Shown one piece after another: positions 40,049 through 48,433 of a DNA stretch of 56,972 bases. The translations under genes and the position numbers were made by a program. The number at the start of each line of letters is the position of its first letter. Within the stretch, counting starts at the first letter, position 1. Location of the stretch: contig JACOUX010000041.1 in assembly GCA_016177615.1 (NCBI GenBank), positions 1 to 56,972 of the forward strand, in the 5' to 3' direction. The notes beneath the pieces were generated by a model. It was not told where the DNA came from. It searched no databases and saw nothing but the letters and a program-made list of their open reading frames with translations. Source of the stretch: Candidatus Woesearchaeota archaeon (GTDB lineage: Archaea > Nanobdellota > Nanobdellia > Woesearchaeales > GW2011-AR4).

Positions 40049-40099
40049 ATGCGCTTATTATGCCATATTTAAATAAGTTTCTGTTGTGTATAATTCTTG

Positions 40100-40227
40100 C
40101 CTCGCCGAACGCCACGAGGAAGTTTTCACAAAAATTCAAGCAACAAGGGCGAAAATTGACTGGAGAGGAAATTTCCGTTACGTAGTTCGGAAATTTCCTT
40201 TCGGAATAGGATTTCCCAAAGAAATCC
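40100..40227. other. Intergenic block with three hairpins
   Basis: In the gap 40038-40275: CCTCG...CGAGG (40100-40119); a 12-base perfect inverted repeat AGGAAATTTCCG / CGGAAATTTCCT with a 10-base loop (40166-40199); and GGATTTC-CCAAA-GAAATCC (40209-40227). They lie between the 3' end of the methionine-synthase-like operon and the promoter of the membrane-protein gene, both on the minus strand. Termination signal, small RNA or DNA-binding sites are all possible. Confidence 0.5.
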
Positions 40228-40275
40228 GTGTTTAAGCCCAAGGTTGTTGTTGGAATTTTTTAATATAATTGCCTT

Positions 40276-41154
40276 TTATTTCACAATCGGCAGCTTGATG
40301 TCAGTTACCATCTGCACAAGGTCTCTTGCCAGCTCAAGATTGTGCAGCGTCACATACCCTATGTTCAGGCCTATAGGCACATTGGTTTGCTCTTCAGCAA
40401 AGTCCAGTATCCTGTGCAGGCCGGAGAGTATAATCATGATTGAGCCTTCTGCAATATTCTGGCAGGATTTCAATTTTGCCTCTGTGCTCCTGCTTAAATG
40501 CGCCCCAAGCCATTTCAAAAACAAAATGTCTTCAGAGCTTGACACAGGCGCATAGCTAAGGTAGATTTTCGCAGGATTTATGCCTGACTCAAGGCATTTG
40601 CTTGAATACTCCCCAAGAATTTTCATTGCCGTGCCAGGCTCAAAAAGCAATTGGCTTGTAAAGAAGCTGCACCCTGACCTTGTTTTTGCCAGAAGCCTTT
40701 CTGCCTCATTTTCCCTCTCCGGAATAAAGATGTTTCCGAAATTGATGCTTTTGCCTTTTGCAGTCTTATCGGCATCCAAAACGCTTGGGCCGGGGTATTT
40801 TAGGGCCCCTATCTTTTGGCCGACAAATATATAGTTTTCCAGCCCATATTCGCTTATGCTTTCATCGAGCCATTCCCCAAACCTTTCCTTCGGATTGTGG
40901 TAAGAAACCGCTGAATTTACAATTATCTCTTTATCGCACCTTTCTTTCAGCATCAATCCAAATTTCCTGTTGTCCCAATTCCTGTAGAATGGCTCTCCAT
41001 TATGGTTTTCCTCCACAATCTCAGGGATGTTAAGCATTTTAACTCTTTTCATTTCCGCTACAGCATCCGCTATCCTATCCACAACTTTCTTTCTTGAGTT
41101 CTCTGAAGCGCTGCTTGCGTAAGGCAGCACCTCGAATATCACATCATGCTCCAT
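40276..41154 (-). CDS. Methylenetetrahydrofolate reductase-like protein (MetF superfamily)
   Basis: 292 residues. Features that fit the MTHFR TIM barrel: VIFEVLPYASSASENSRKKV (family: E.fPP....), NFGNIFIPERENEAERLLA, RSGCSFFTSQLLFEPG (family: aGa.FiiTQ..f) and the C-terminal VPIGLNIGYVTLHNLELAR. It overlaps the stop of the core methionine synthase gene by 11 bases, so it should supply or pass methyl groups for methionine synthesis. The carrier could be a folate or pterin analogue or a corrinoid protein; the sequence does not decide this. Third gene of the operon. Confidence 0.7.
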   Translation of the reverse strand: MEHDVIFEVLPYASSASENSRKKVVDRIADAVAEMKRVKMLNIPEIVEENHNGEPFYRNWDNRKFGLMLKERCDKEIIVNSAVSYHNPKERFGEWLDESISEYGLENYIFVGQKIGALKYPGPSVLDADKTAKGKSINFGNIFIPERENEAERLLAKTRSGCSFFTSQLLFEPGTAMKILGEYSSKCLESGINPAKIYLSYAPVSSSEDILFLKWLGAHLSRSTEAKLKSCQNIAEGSIMIILSGLHRILDFAEEQTNVPIGLNIGYVTLHNLELARDLVQMVTDIKLPIVK

Positions 41155-42313
41155 TTTTTCTCGCTAATTTGGCGCCTTCAGCCATGCTCCTGAGCTTGTC
41201 GAATGCAATGTCAAGCGTCCTTGTCCTTAATCCGCAGTCAGGATTTACATAGACCTTCTCAGGGCCAAGAATTTTGGAAGCATAAAGAATCCTGTCCCTC
41301 ACAAGTTCAGGAGATTCAACAAAGTTTGTATGGACGTTTAGGACTCCAAGCCCTATTGTGCCTGGAACTTTATGCTCTTTAAACAGGTCAAGAATCCTAT
41401 AGCCGATTCTTTCCTCCTTGCTTATGCCCAATGACAAAGTGTCGGCATTTGCAAATTCCCATGCATACTGGAAGCAGTTCTTCATCTCCAGAATGGCAGG
41501 AAAAAATGTCCTGTAGTCGCTGAAGCACATGTGGATGCTTGCCTTGACATCAAGGCCTTTGACTGACTCATTGAAAGCCTCGACAACCAGCTCAACCTCA
41601 TCTGGGTAAGTTGTGGCAGCAGGCTCATCAATCTGGACCCATTTTGCCCCTGCGTCAGCAAGAGATTTTATATTCGGCCTTATGACATTCCTCGCTATCT
41701 CAATCGCCATTTCCTTCCTGTCAATTTTCTCAGAGCCGAACAGCCCAAAAATATCAGGATTCCCATGATTCCCGTAGAATTCATTATAAGACCATTCAGC
41801 CAAGGTATAGGCTCCTGTAATCGGCACTTTCAGCTCTTTTTGTGTCTTGCCCTTTAAAAAAAGAAATTCATCAAGATGGTAGGGAATTTTAAAAGAAGGC
41901 CTTGCAATGCATGCAGCCTTTCTGTATTTCATGACGTCAAATGACCTCACCAATCCAAGGAACTTGAACCCATTGATGTCAGAAATTGGATCTTCGTACA
42001 TCTCTATCCTTGTCTGCTCGCCGTCATAAATTATGTCAAGCCCGGCTTCCTCCAAAAACCTTAATGCGAATATCTGCGATTCCTCCTTCAGCTGCCGGCT
42101 TAAATCCAGGCTCTTTTCTTTTTCCTTTTCATCCCTTATTTTCCTTATTAAGCTGATAACGCATGGTGCTCTTTCATTCATCTTGAGCCTTGAATACCAT
42201 GTCTTGAGCTGGTTCAGGTCATCATCATTTGCAGTGCCATTTGTCCCTTTTACTCTCCACGATGGCTTCTGCAGGCTTCCTATCTCCTGTGTTGGAAAAA
42301 GCGGCAGGCTCAT
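41144..42313 (-). CDS. Core methionine synthase (MetE C-terminal domain type)
   Basis: 389 residues. A single MetE-like TIM barrel with zinc-ligand motifs: IHMCFSDY (His and Cys) and, near the C-terminus, NPDCGLRTR (Cys); WVQIDEPAATTYP is the substrate-binding signature. Full MetE is about 750 residues with two barrels; archaeal core enzymes have only the catalytic one and often take methyl from a corrinoid protein instead of polyglutamyl folate. It overlaps the upstream barrel gene by 4 bases and the MTHFR-like gene by 11. Makes methionine from homocysteine. Confidence 0.85.
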   Translation of the reverse strand: MSLPLFPTQEIGSLQKPSWRVKGTNGTANDDDLNQLKTWYSRLKMNERAPCVISLIRKIRDEKEKEKSLDLSRQLKEESQIFALRFLEEAGLDIIYDGEQTRIEMYEDPISDINGFKFLGLVRSFDVMKYRKAACIARPSFKIPYHLDEFLFLKGKTQKELKVPITGAYTLAEWSYNEFYGNHGNPDIFGLFGSEKIDRKEMAIEIARNVIRPNIKSLADAGAKWVQIDEPAATTYPDEVELVVEAFNESVKGLDVKASIHMCFSDYRTFFPAILEMKNCFQYAWEFANADTLSLGISKEERIGYRILDLFKEHKVPGTIGLGVLNVHTNFVESPELVRDRILYASKILGPEKVYVNPDCGLRTRTLDIAFDKLRSMAEGAKLARKNGA

Positions 42314-43311
42314 TTTTCACCTCTCAATAATTTCGCAGCTTCAGCCAGGCTCTCAACCTTCTTTACAGCAACCTGCCTTGGGACCAGCTCCAATGGCCTG
42401 TTTGGCACCAATGCCAGCCCATCCGGATTGATTTGCTTGGCAGCCTGCTCTGCATATTTAGCCAAAGCTTCAGGCTCTTCAATTAAAGAGTTCTTTGAGT
42501 TTATGACTCCAAACTCCAGAAACTTCCTGAATTCCGCTCCTTTAAATTTTCTCAAGTTTGTTGAATACGCGTCTATCCCGATCCTGTCAACAGGAAGCTC
42601 TTCTAAGTCAGGAAGAAACCTGGACGCATCTCCGTTGTATAAATGGAGGCTTGTAACGGCATTTAGATTCCTAGTTGCTGTTTTTAACGACTCAACAATA
42701 TCATTCCAGAATGAGACTGATTCTTCTGCATAAGCAAGGCATGGTTCATTGAACTGCACAAATGAAATGCTGTGATTCTCCAGTCGCCTTGCTCCATTGT
42801 TGAGTGCCTTAGAGGCATCATGCAAAATATCGGCAAAGGCATCATCCTTTATTGAGCCGTTTTCATTTCTATGAATCCCGTCTGACAAATAAGCCAGCGC
42901 AAAAGGGCTCGGCAGGATAATTTTTCTCTTGCCTTTCCCTATAAGATCAATAAACCTGGTATCTATTAAATCCTCATCAGCATCTCCAAATCTTCCTGAG
43001 ATTATGGGCTTTCTGTAGAATGTGTTGGTGTAGATCTGCCTTGTTACAGGGTTTTCATCAGCGTTGCTGTTTTTTGCATGCAGCCTTAATGCTGCCGCGA
43101 CAGGCCTCAGAAAATCATTCCAAAATAACTGTCCGTCGGTTACGTAATCCAGTCCAAGGCTCTGCTGAAGCTCAATCAGTTCTATTGTCTCTTTTTCAAG
43201 CAGCTTATCAAAATTTTCCTTTGAATCCCTTCCCTTGAGCAGCCTGCTCCCGGCATTCAGCGCTTCGTCCGACCTTGGAAAGATCCCGTTCAGGTACGCT
43301 TCTATCTTCAT
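42310..43311 (-). CDS. MetE-like barrel protein lacking zinc ligands
   Basis: 333 residues. Homologous to the MetE barrel (LGLDYVTDGQLFWNDFLRP, FVQFNEPCLAY, LVPNRPLELVPR), but the HxC ligand motif is replaced (SLHLYNGD has His but no Cys) and the distal Cys is missing in the NRPLE position. It therefore resembles the non-catalytic N-terminal barrel of MetE, encoded as its own gene ahead of the core enzyme. Probably an accessory subunit that presents the methyl donor. First gene of the operon, with a TATA-like ATATTTATAAATA (43332-43344) about 27 bases before its ATG. Confidence 0.75.
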   Translation of the reverse strand: MKIEAYLNGIFPRSDEALNAGSRLLKGRDSKENFDKLLEKETIELIELQQSLGLDYVTDGQLFWNDFLRPVAAALRLHAKNSNADENPVTRQIYTNTFYRKPIISGRFGDADEDLIDTRFIDLIGKGKRKIILPSPFALAYLSDGIHRNENGSIKDDAFADILHDASKALNNGARRLENHSISFVQFNEPCLAYAEESVSFWNDIVESLKTATRNLNAVTSLHLYNGDASRFLPDLEELPVDRIGIDAYSTNLRKFKGAEFRKFLEFGVINSKNSLIEEPEALAKYAEQAAKQINPDGLALVPNRPLELVPRQVAVKKVESLAEAAKLLRGEK

Positions 43312-43387
43312 GCCAGAGGATATTTATTCCTATATTTATAAATAGTACTGCCAATGTTATTCCAATAAGAATATTAGAAGCAGACTA

Positions 43388-43891
43388 TTAGAAGCTTTCA
43401 GCAAGGTAAACAGCGTATGTCTTCCCTTTAGATTCCCTCTTGATAAGATGCTTTCTCTCAAAATCAGAAAGGACCTGGCTTATCTTTGCTTTTGAGAGGT
43501 CTGTCCTGAACCTCAAAGTAGATTGTGTTATTCCGTCCTGCTCTTTTATTGCGGTAATGACTTTTATTTCGTTGTCGTCCATTGCCTTCAGGATTAATGA
43601 AAACTTGTCTTCTTCAATTTTCATGTTCTTCTCGTCTTCCAGCCTTTTCAGAATGGCTTCCTCGCTGGTGCTGAAAAACAGAAGATAGACTCCAAGTGCG
43701 CCGATAAAGGCAATTAACCCGACTGCTATGTGCGATAGCCCAAGCAGAGATTCCACTCGCTGGCATTCGCTTGTTGGATAGCATTGCAATGCCGTTGTCT
43801 GCTTCCCAATTACGCCCATGAATCCAAATGCAAGTATGCTGGCTACTACGCTAAATGACAATATCAGGTAGCCAAGCTTCTTGTTTTCCAT
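43388..43891 (-). CDS. Membrane-anchored winged-helix transcription regulator
   Basis: 167 residues. Two membrane segments (LGYLILSFSVVASILAFGF at about 6-24 and SHIAVGLIAFIGALGVYLLFF at about 53-73) flank an outside loop with two Cys. The cytoplasmic C-terminus (about 100-160; KVITAIKEQDGITQSTLRFR, LSKAKISQVLSDFERKHLI) is a MarR-like winged helix. Such membrane-tethered HTH proteins are common in archaea and are thought to sense envelope state. An ACTATATATAGT palindrome lies just upstream. Confidence 0.78.
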   Translation of the reverse strand: MENKKLGYLILSFSVVASILAFGFMGVIGKQTTALQCYPTSECQRVESLLGLSHIAVGLIAFIGALGVYLLFFSTSEEAILKRLEDEKNMKIEEDKFSLILKAMDDNEIKVITAIKEQDGITQSTLRFRTDLSKAKISQVLSDFERKHLIKRESKGKTYAVYLAESF

Positions 43892-43910
43892 AAAACCCCA
43901 CTATGAAATC

Positions 43911-43922
43911 ACTATATATAGT
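43911..43922. promoter_or_regulatory. Palindrome upstream of the membrane-tethered regulator
   Basis: ACTATATATAGT, a perfect palindrome about 20 bases before the start at 43891 and inside a TATA-like CTATTTAAATC (43924-43934). CACTAT is repeated nearby. Probable autoregulatory site. Confidence 0.45.
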
Positions 43923-43988
43923 ACTATTTAAATCTTTTTATCGCAAAAAAACAATATTTTTAAATAAGCCGCCCATAACAGCCACTAG

Positions 43989-46112
43989 GTGGCAAAATTC
44001 AGAAAAGCAGCAAAGTCAAAAATACTTGTAACGTCAGCCTTACCATACAGTAACGGGCCAATCCATTTGGGGCATCTAGTAGAATATACACAAACAGACA
44101 TTTTTGTCAGGTTTCTAAGATTGATTGGAGAGGATGTTATTTATGTCTGTGCTGATGATACCCATGGCGCGCCAATCGAGATAAAAGCAGATGAGCTTGG
44201 AATTAAGCCGGAGCAGCTTATCGCACAGGTTTATGATGAGCACGTCCGGGATTTTAAGGATTTCTTAATAAGCTTTGACAATTACTATACAACCCACAGC
44301 CCTGAAAACCAGCACTACAGCGACTTGATATTTCTAAAATTGAAGAATAATGGGTTTGTATATACAAAAGATATTGAAGTCACTTACTGTGAGCACTGCA
44401 AAAGAACCTTGCCTGACAGGTATGTGAAAGGCAAATGCCCGAAATGCAATGCCCCTGATCAATATGGAGATGTGTGCGAAAACTGCAATGCTGCATACAA
44501 GACGATTGACTTGATTGATCCTTATTGTGTAATATGCAAAAACAGGCCTGTCAGAAAAAGCTCAACACATTACTTCTTCAGGCTGAGCAAATTCTCAAAG
44601 AAGCTTGAATCGTGGCTCAGCAAGAATAAAAATTTGCAGCCCGAGATTGTAAATTTTGTTTCCAACTGGATAAAAAACGGATTGGAAGACTGGAACATCT
44701 CAAGAGACGGGCCTTATTTTGGATTCAAGATTCCGGGAGAAGAAGATAAATATTATTATGTCTGGCTTGATGCGCCAATCGGGTATATTGCAAGCACTGA
44801 GAATTACTGCAAAAAGAATAATTTGAAAACAGAATATTATTGGAATTCAAAAGACGCCAAAATTTATCATTTTATCGGCAAGGACATAATCTATTTCCAT
44901 TTCCTTTTCTGGCCCGCTATGCTGATTGGCTCGGGCTTCAGTTTGCCGCATGACATTGTAGTGCACGGCTTTCTGACAGTCAACGGGGAAAAGATGTCAA
45001 AGTCAAGGGGCACTTTCTTTACTGCAAGGGAATTTTTGCAGAAATATAATCCTGAATACCTTAGGTTTTACTATGCAGGCATGCTGAGCAAGAAAATGTC
45101 CGATATAGACTTGAGCTTTTCGGATTTCGGGAAGAAGGTCAACAATGAATTAGCTGCAAATGTAGGGAATTTCTGCTACAGGGTACTTAATTTCCTAAAC
45201 AGGAATTTTGAAGGAAAGGTTAAAGACTTTGATAAAAATAAATTGCTGATTAATGAAATAAATAAAAAAATAAAAAACATTGAGAAAAATTATTATGCCA
45301 TTAATTTCAATGAAGCCGTAAAGGATATTCTGCATATTTCCTCTCTTGGAAACAAATACTTCCAGGACAATGAACCTTGGAAGCTTATTAATTCTGATAA
45401 GGAAAAAGCCCACAAAGTCTTGGGATTGTGCGTGAATATTGTGAAGAATCTTAGCATCCTACTTGAGCCAATTCTGCCCAATTTTTCATCCAATCTTCAG
45501 CATCAATTAAATTTAAAAAATCTCAAATGGGGCGATTTGAATTTTAGCCTTAAAAGCCACAAGATTGGAAAGGACGAGATTTACATAAGGAAAATGGAGG
45601 AAAAAGAGGAGAAGCCACAGCCACATTCACCAAAGGAAGAAACGAAAAAAGAATTCCCACTGAATTTGAAGGTCGCAAAAATTACAGAAGTCATGGACCA
45701 TCCGAATGCCGACAAGCTCTATATTTTGCAGATTGACCTTGGAAATGAAAAAAGGCAGCTTGTTGCCGGGCTGAAGGGCCATTATTCTCCTGAAGAGCTA
45801 TTGAATAAAAAGATAGTAGTCATAACAAACTTGAAATACGCAAAGCTGAGGGGCGTTGAATCGCAGGGAATGCTGCTGGCAGGCGATGACGGGCAGAATG
45901 TTGGAGTTCTCACTGTTGATAAATCAGAAGCAGGGAAAAATGTTTACTTTGAAGGCTTTGAAAATTCAACTAAAGAATTAAGCTTTGATGAGTTTTTGAA
46001 ATTGAAAATTACTATCCAGAATAGCCATGCGGTTTTTGAAGGAAAAGAATTAAAGACGGACAAGGAGACTGTAAGGGCGGAGAAGGTCAATGATGGTGGA
46101 AAGGTTAGGTAG
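43989..46112 (+). CDS. metG: Methionyl-tRNA synthetase with C-terminal tRNA-binding domain
   Basis: 707 residues from GTG 43989. Charges tRNA-Met. HIGH-type motif HLGH at 26-29 (YSNGPIHLGHL); connective peptide with four Cys pairs (CEHCKRTL, CPKC, CENC, CVICKNRP) for two zinc knuckles; KMSKS at about 335-339 (GEKMSKSRGTFF); anticodon-binding helical domain; a short charged linker; then an EMAP-II/Trbp111-like OB-fold (about 555-660; KITEVMDHPNADKLYILQ). Fully intact. In some archaea the OB-fold is a separate protein; here it is fused. Confidence 0.95.
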   Translation: MAKFRKAAKSKILVTSALPYSNGPIHLGHLVEYTQTDIFVRFLRLIGEDVIYVCADDTHGAPIEIKADELGIKPEQLIAQVYDEHVRDFKDFLISFDNYYTTHSPENQHYSDLIFLKLKNNGFVYTKDIEVTYCEHCKRTLPDRYVKGKCPKCNAPDQYGDVCENCNAAYKTIDLIDPYCVICKNRPVRKSSTHYFFRLSKFSKKLESWLSKNKNLQPEIVNFVSNWIKNGLEDWNISRDGPYFGFKIPGEEDKYYYVWLDAPIGYIASTENYCKKNNLKTEYYWNSKDAKIYHFIGKDIIYFHFLFWPAMLIGSGFSLPHDIVVHGFLTVNGEKMSKSRGTFFTAREFLQKYNPEYLRFYYAGMLSKKMSDIDLSFSDFGKKVNNELAANVGNFCYRVLNFLNRNFEGKVKDFDKNKLLINEINKKIKNIEKNYYAINFNEAVKDILHISSLGNKYFQDNEPWKLINSDKEKAHKVLGLCVNIVKNLSILLEPILPNFSSNLQHQLNLKNLKWGDLNFSLKSHKIGKDEIYIRKMEEKEEKPQPHSPKEETKKEFPLNLKVAKITEVMDHPNADKLYILQIDLGNEKRQLVAGLKGHYSPEELLNKKIVVITNLKYAKLRGVESQGMLLAGDDGQNVGVLTVDKSEAGKNVYFEGFENSTKELSFDEFLKLKITIQNSHAVFEGKELKTDKETVRAEKVNDGGKVR

Positions 46113-46115
46113 AGA

Positions 46116-46565
46116 TCATATCCCATAAAAATAAACTTTCTTTTCATTCTGCTTGAAAATTACGTCAAAATTGTCAAAAATTATTTTTCTGCCCAGTATC
46201 ATCTCGTAATCTTCGTTAATCTTAAATGGCCTAGCTATCCAAAATATTGGCACATTAAGCCGATGGTCGCCAATCCATAAATCAATGTGCTTTGGAAAAG
46301 CCTTTTCGGTTCCGCTTAAACCTCTGAGCTCATCTGGTTCTCCTTCAATTTCATCCCCAACTCCAAGCTGGTAGCCAAACGGCTCCAAGAATGACACTGT
46401 TCTGTCAGATCCGGAATCAATTAAAGCATTCATCTTAAAGTTTTGCCTTTTTACTCCGACTAATGCCATAGGCCTTAATACCCTCTCAAGTTTTCCGCTG
46501 ATGACAATGTCATGGTATTTGTAAGGAAAAACTATCGGTTTTTTGTCAGAATAATCCAGAACCAT
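46116..46565 (-). CDS. Retropepsin-like aspartic protease
   Basis: 149 residues, single domain. The active-site motif is NALIDSGSDRTV (D-S-G in place of D-T-G), preceded by a hydrophobic strand and followed by a flap-like region; the second retropepsin signature, EMILGRKIIFDNFDV (hydrophobic-ILG), is near the C-terminus. As a single-lobe enzyme it should dimerise. Function in archaea is unclear. Convergent with metG, 3 bases apart. Confidence 0.78.
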   Translation of the reverse strand: MVLDYSDKKPIVFPYKYHDIVISGKLERVLRPMALVGVKRQNFKMNALIDSGSDRTVSFLEPFGYQLGVGDEIEGEPDELRGLSGTEKAFPKHIDLWIGDHRLNVPIFWIARPFKINEDYEMILGRKIIFDNFDVIFKQNEKKVYFYGI

Positions 46566-46740
46566 CTGTCAAAAACCACCAGTAATAGACTGGTGGCATG
46601 AATATTAGGTTTCAGCATTGCGTGGTTTTTTGACACTCAAAATTTCACTTATTTGACTGGTGATTTTTGAGCACACAAAATTCCATGCAATATCCTGTTG
46701 CACTTGAACCACTTATGCTACATAAGTGGAATTTTGTTGT
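46566..46740. other. Gap with three consecutive nested hairpins
   Basis: No gene. (1) TGTCAAAAACCAC (46567-46579) pairs with GTGGTTTTTTGACA (46622-46635) with one bulge, enclosing a CCACCAGT/ACTGGTGG hairpin (46576-46596). (2) CTCAAAATTTCAC and GTGATTTTTGAG (46636-46671), imperfect. (3) ACAAAATTCCA/TGGAATTTTGT (46675-46737), overlapping an inner hairpin CCACTTATG-CTA-CATAAGTGG (46709-46729). Together they cover nearly all the gap. Candidate structured RNA, terminator pair for flanking genes, or mobile remnant. Confidence 0.5.
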
Positions 46741-46944
46741 TTAAAGAGACATAGCCATTTTAACTTTTGGAACACAAATAAGCGCAACCTCCTTTTCTTT
46801 GCCTTGGGCAAGCAACCGCTTCATAACCATATTTGGGTCTTTATTCTTAAATGCAATCTTGCCGTTAACTATGCCTATCGCTAATCCTGCGTATTGCCTC
46901 AAATCCATTTGATTGAAAGTGTCTAATGCAGTTCTAGTTGGCAT
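46741..46944 (-). CDS. DUF5678 family small protein
   Basis: 67 residues from ATG 46944; ATG 46956 is too near the TATA-like sequence at about 46963-46972, which fits the shorter form. LRQYAGLAIGIVNGKIAFKNKD and VALICVPKVKMA match the DUF5678 pattern (l.kYaGkwvAivngkvva..kd ... plI..Vp). These small proteins are frequent in archaea and often lie near toxin-like or protease genes. Function unknown. Confidence 0.65.
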   Translation of the reverse strand: MPTRTALDTFNQMDLRQYAGLAIGIVNGKIAFKNKDPNMVMKRLLAQGKEKEVALICVPKVKMAMSL

Positions 46945-47058
46945 AGGGTTGATCATAGTTCAAGTATATTTAAAACTTTCTAGAGTTATAGGGGGAATAG
47001 GGAAAAAATAAGATAATATAAAAAATTATAAATAGAGTTAACTCAGGCTATACTAAAA

Positions 47059-47214
47059 ATGGATAAAGACGAATATGTATTTGCATTAAAGCATATCAAC
47101 AAAGAACACAAGAAAAAAGCCAAGAAAATCAACAAAAACATTTATAAACTTCCGAAATTAACAATAGTTAAGATTATTTTTAACGAGGTAAAATGGAACA
47201 AGAAACTCAAGTAA
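47059..47214 (+). CDS. Possible small basic protein
   Basis: 51 residues from ATG 47059, lysine-rich (KEHKKKAKKINKNIYKLPK). A TATA-like AAATTATAAAT lies about 33 bases upstream. However, it overlaps the start of the DUF1858-IscA gene by 22 bases and spans that gene's apparent promoter (ATTTATAAA near 47140), so it may be non-coding. Confidence 0.25.
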   Translation: MDKDEYVFALKHINKEHKKKAKKINKNIYKLPKLTIVKIIFNEVKWNKKLK

Positions 47215-47765
47215 ATCAGCTGGTTACAAAAGAAATGACAATCGGAGACGTCGTTGCCAAATATCCGGCTTCTATTGAAGTTCTGCAGAGCGCAGGAGTC
47301 CATTGCGTCGGCTGCCACGTTTCCTATCACGAGACTTTGGAGCAGGGATTCAAAGGCCATGGAATGTCAGATGAGGAAGTTGATGAAGTCATAAATAAGA
47401 TTAACAAGGCAGTCGAGGAATACAAAGGAGAGGAAGGGAAAAATTTCATAATCACCAGCAAGGCAGCAGAAAAGCTGGCTGAAGTTCTGAAAGAGAACAA
47501 AAAGGAAGGCTCTGGGTTAAGGGTAGAGATTGTTCCAGGCGGCTGCTCGGGATTCCAGTATGGGTTGGAATTGGATGACAGCACGACAGACCTTGATTTG
47601 GTTCTTGAAGAGAAAGGAGTTAAAATAATTATCAGCAAGGAAAACATGCAGTTTCTAAAAGGCGCAAAACTGGATTACGTTGATTCTTTACAAGGTGGGG
47701 GGTTCAAGATCAGCAATCCCAATGTGCACAGCTCATGCGGCTGCGGGCAGAGCTTTGAGCAATAA
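47193..47765 (+). CDS. Fusion of DUF1858 redox-disulfide domain with IscA/HesB Fe-S assembly domain
   Basis: 190 residues. The N-terminal DUF1858 domain (about 6-70; TIGDVVAKYPASIEVLQSAG, VHCVGCHVS with CxxC) is followed by an A-type carrier domain (about 85-187; FIITSKAAEKLAEVL, VEIVPGGCSGFQYG, then SSCGCGQSFEQ) holding the three conserved Cys for cluster binding. Carries [Fe-S] clusters or iron to apoproteins; the DUF1858 CxxC may couple assembly to thiol redox state. GAGGT ribosome-binding site 4 bases before the ATG. The aquaporin gene follows after 17 bases. Confidence 0.9.
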   Translation: MEQETQVNQLVTKEMTIGDVVAKYPASIEVLQSAGVHCVGCHVSYHETLEQGFKGHGMSDEEVDEVINKINKAVEEYKGEEGKNFIITSKAAEKLAEVLKENKKEGSGLRVEIVPGGCSGFQYGLELDDSTTDLDLVLEEKGVKIIISKENMQFLKGAKLDYVDSLQGGGFKISNPNVHSSCGCGQSFEQ

Positions 47766-47782
47766 TAATTTCGAGGTGCTTT

Positions 47783-48427
47783 ATGCAGTTTAGGAAGTAT
47801 TTAGCTGAGTTAATTGCTACTTTTGGCTTTGTTTTTTTGGCTGCAGGATCTGTTTTGACAAACCAGTTTGTCGAAAGCCTGCTCGGGAATGTAGGAATAG
47901 CGCTTGCCCATGGCCTTGCCCTGATGGCAATGGTCTTTGTGTTTGCAGGAATATCAGGAGCCCATATCAATCCCGCTGTCACAATTGCTATGTGGAGCAG
48001 AAGCAAAATTAAGACAAATGATGCACTTGGATATATAATATCTCAGCTGATCGGCTCGGCTATTGCAGCATTTTGCTTATGGTTGATTTTTCCCCTTGAA
48101 AAAATCCTTCATCTTGGAGGGCCTGCCCTTGGAATAAACATAACATTTATTGGTGCAATTCTAATCGAAGCCGTGCTTACATTCTTCCTGGCGCTCATAG
48201 TTTTTGAAGTTTCAGATAAAAACAGTATTGGGATTGCCATTGGAGCTTTCCTTGCTGCTGCGGTCCTGGTAGCAGGCCCATTGACAGGGGCGGCATTGAA
48301 CCCGGCAAGGGCGTTCGGCCCTGCATTGATATCAGGATTCTGGAAGAACCATTTGGTCTATTGGATAGGCCCTGTTGCAGGCGCATTATTGGCCGGCTGG
48401 ATTCACAGTTTCATAAAGAAAAAATAA
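47783..48427 (+). CDS. Aquaporin/MIP family channel
   Basis: 214 residues, six membrane segments plus two half-helices with intact NPA motifs: HINPAVTIA (about 60-68) and ALNPARAFGP (about 171-180). The second motif ends in an Arg of the selectivity filter. Passive water or small-solute channel. A GAGGTG ribosome-binding site is 5 bases before the ATG; 17 bases after the Fe-S carrier gene, so probably co-transcribed. Confidence 0.92.
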   Translation: MQFRKYLAELIATFGFVFLAAGSVLTNQFVESLLGNVGIALAHGLALMAMVFVFAGISGAHINPAVTIAMWSRSKIKTNDALGYIISQLIGSAIAAFCLWLIFPLEKILHLGGPALGINITFIGAILIEAVLTFFLALIVFEVSDKNSIGIAIGAFLAAAVLVAGPLTGAALNPARAFGPALISGFWKNHLVYWIGPVAGALLAGWIHSFIKKK

Positions 48428-48433
48428 AAATGC

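Noticed and set aside
40038-40241. 68-codon N-terminal extension of the membrane protein
   Set aside because: It runs through hairpins and the promoter; ATG 40037 has a strong ribosome-binding site and begins a normal membrane protein.
25225-46580. Shared 14-mer TGTCAAAAACCACC just upstream of minus-strand starts at 25222 and 46565
   Set aside because: With about 114 kb of both-strand sequence, several 14-base matches are expected by chance, more so in biased composition. Position near two starts is intriguing but not enough.
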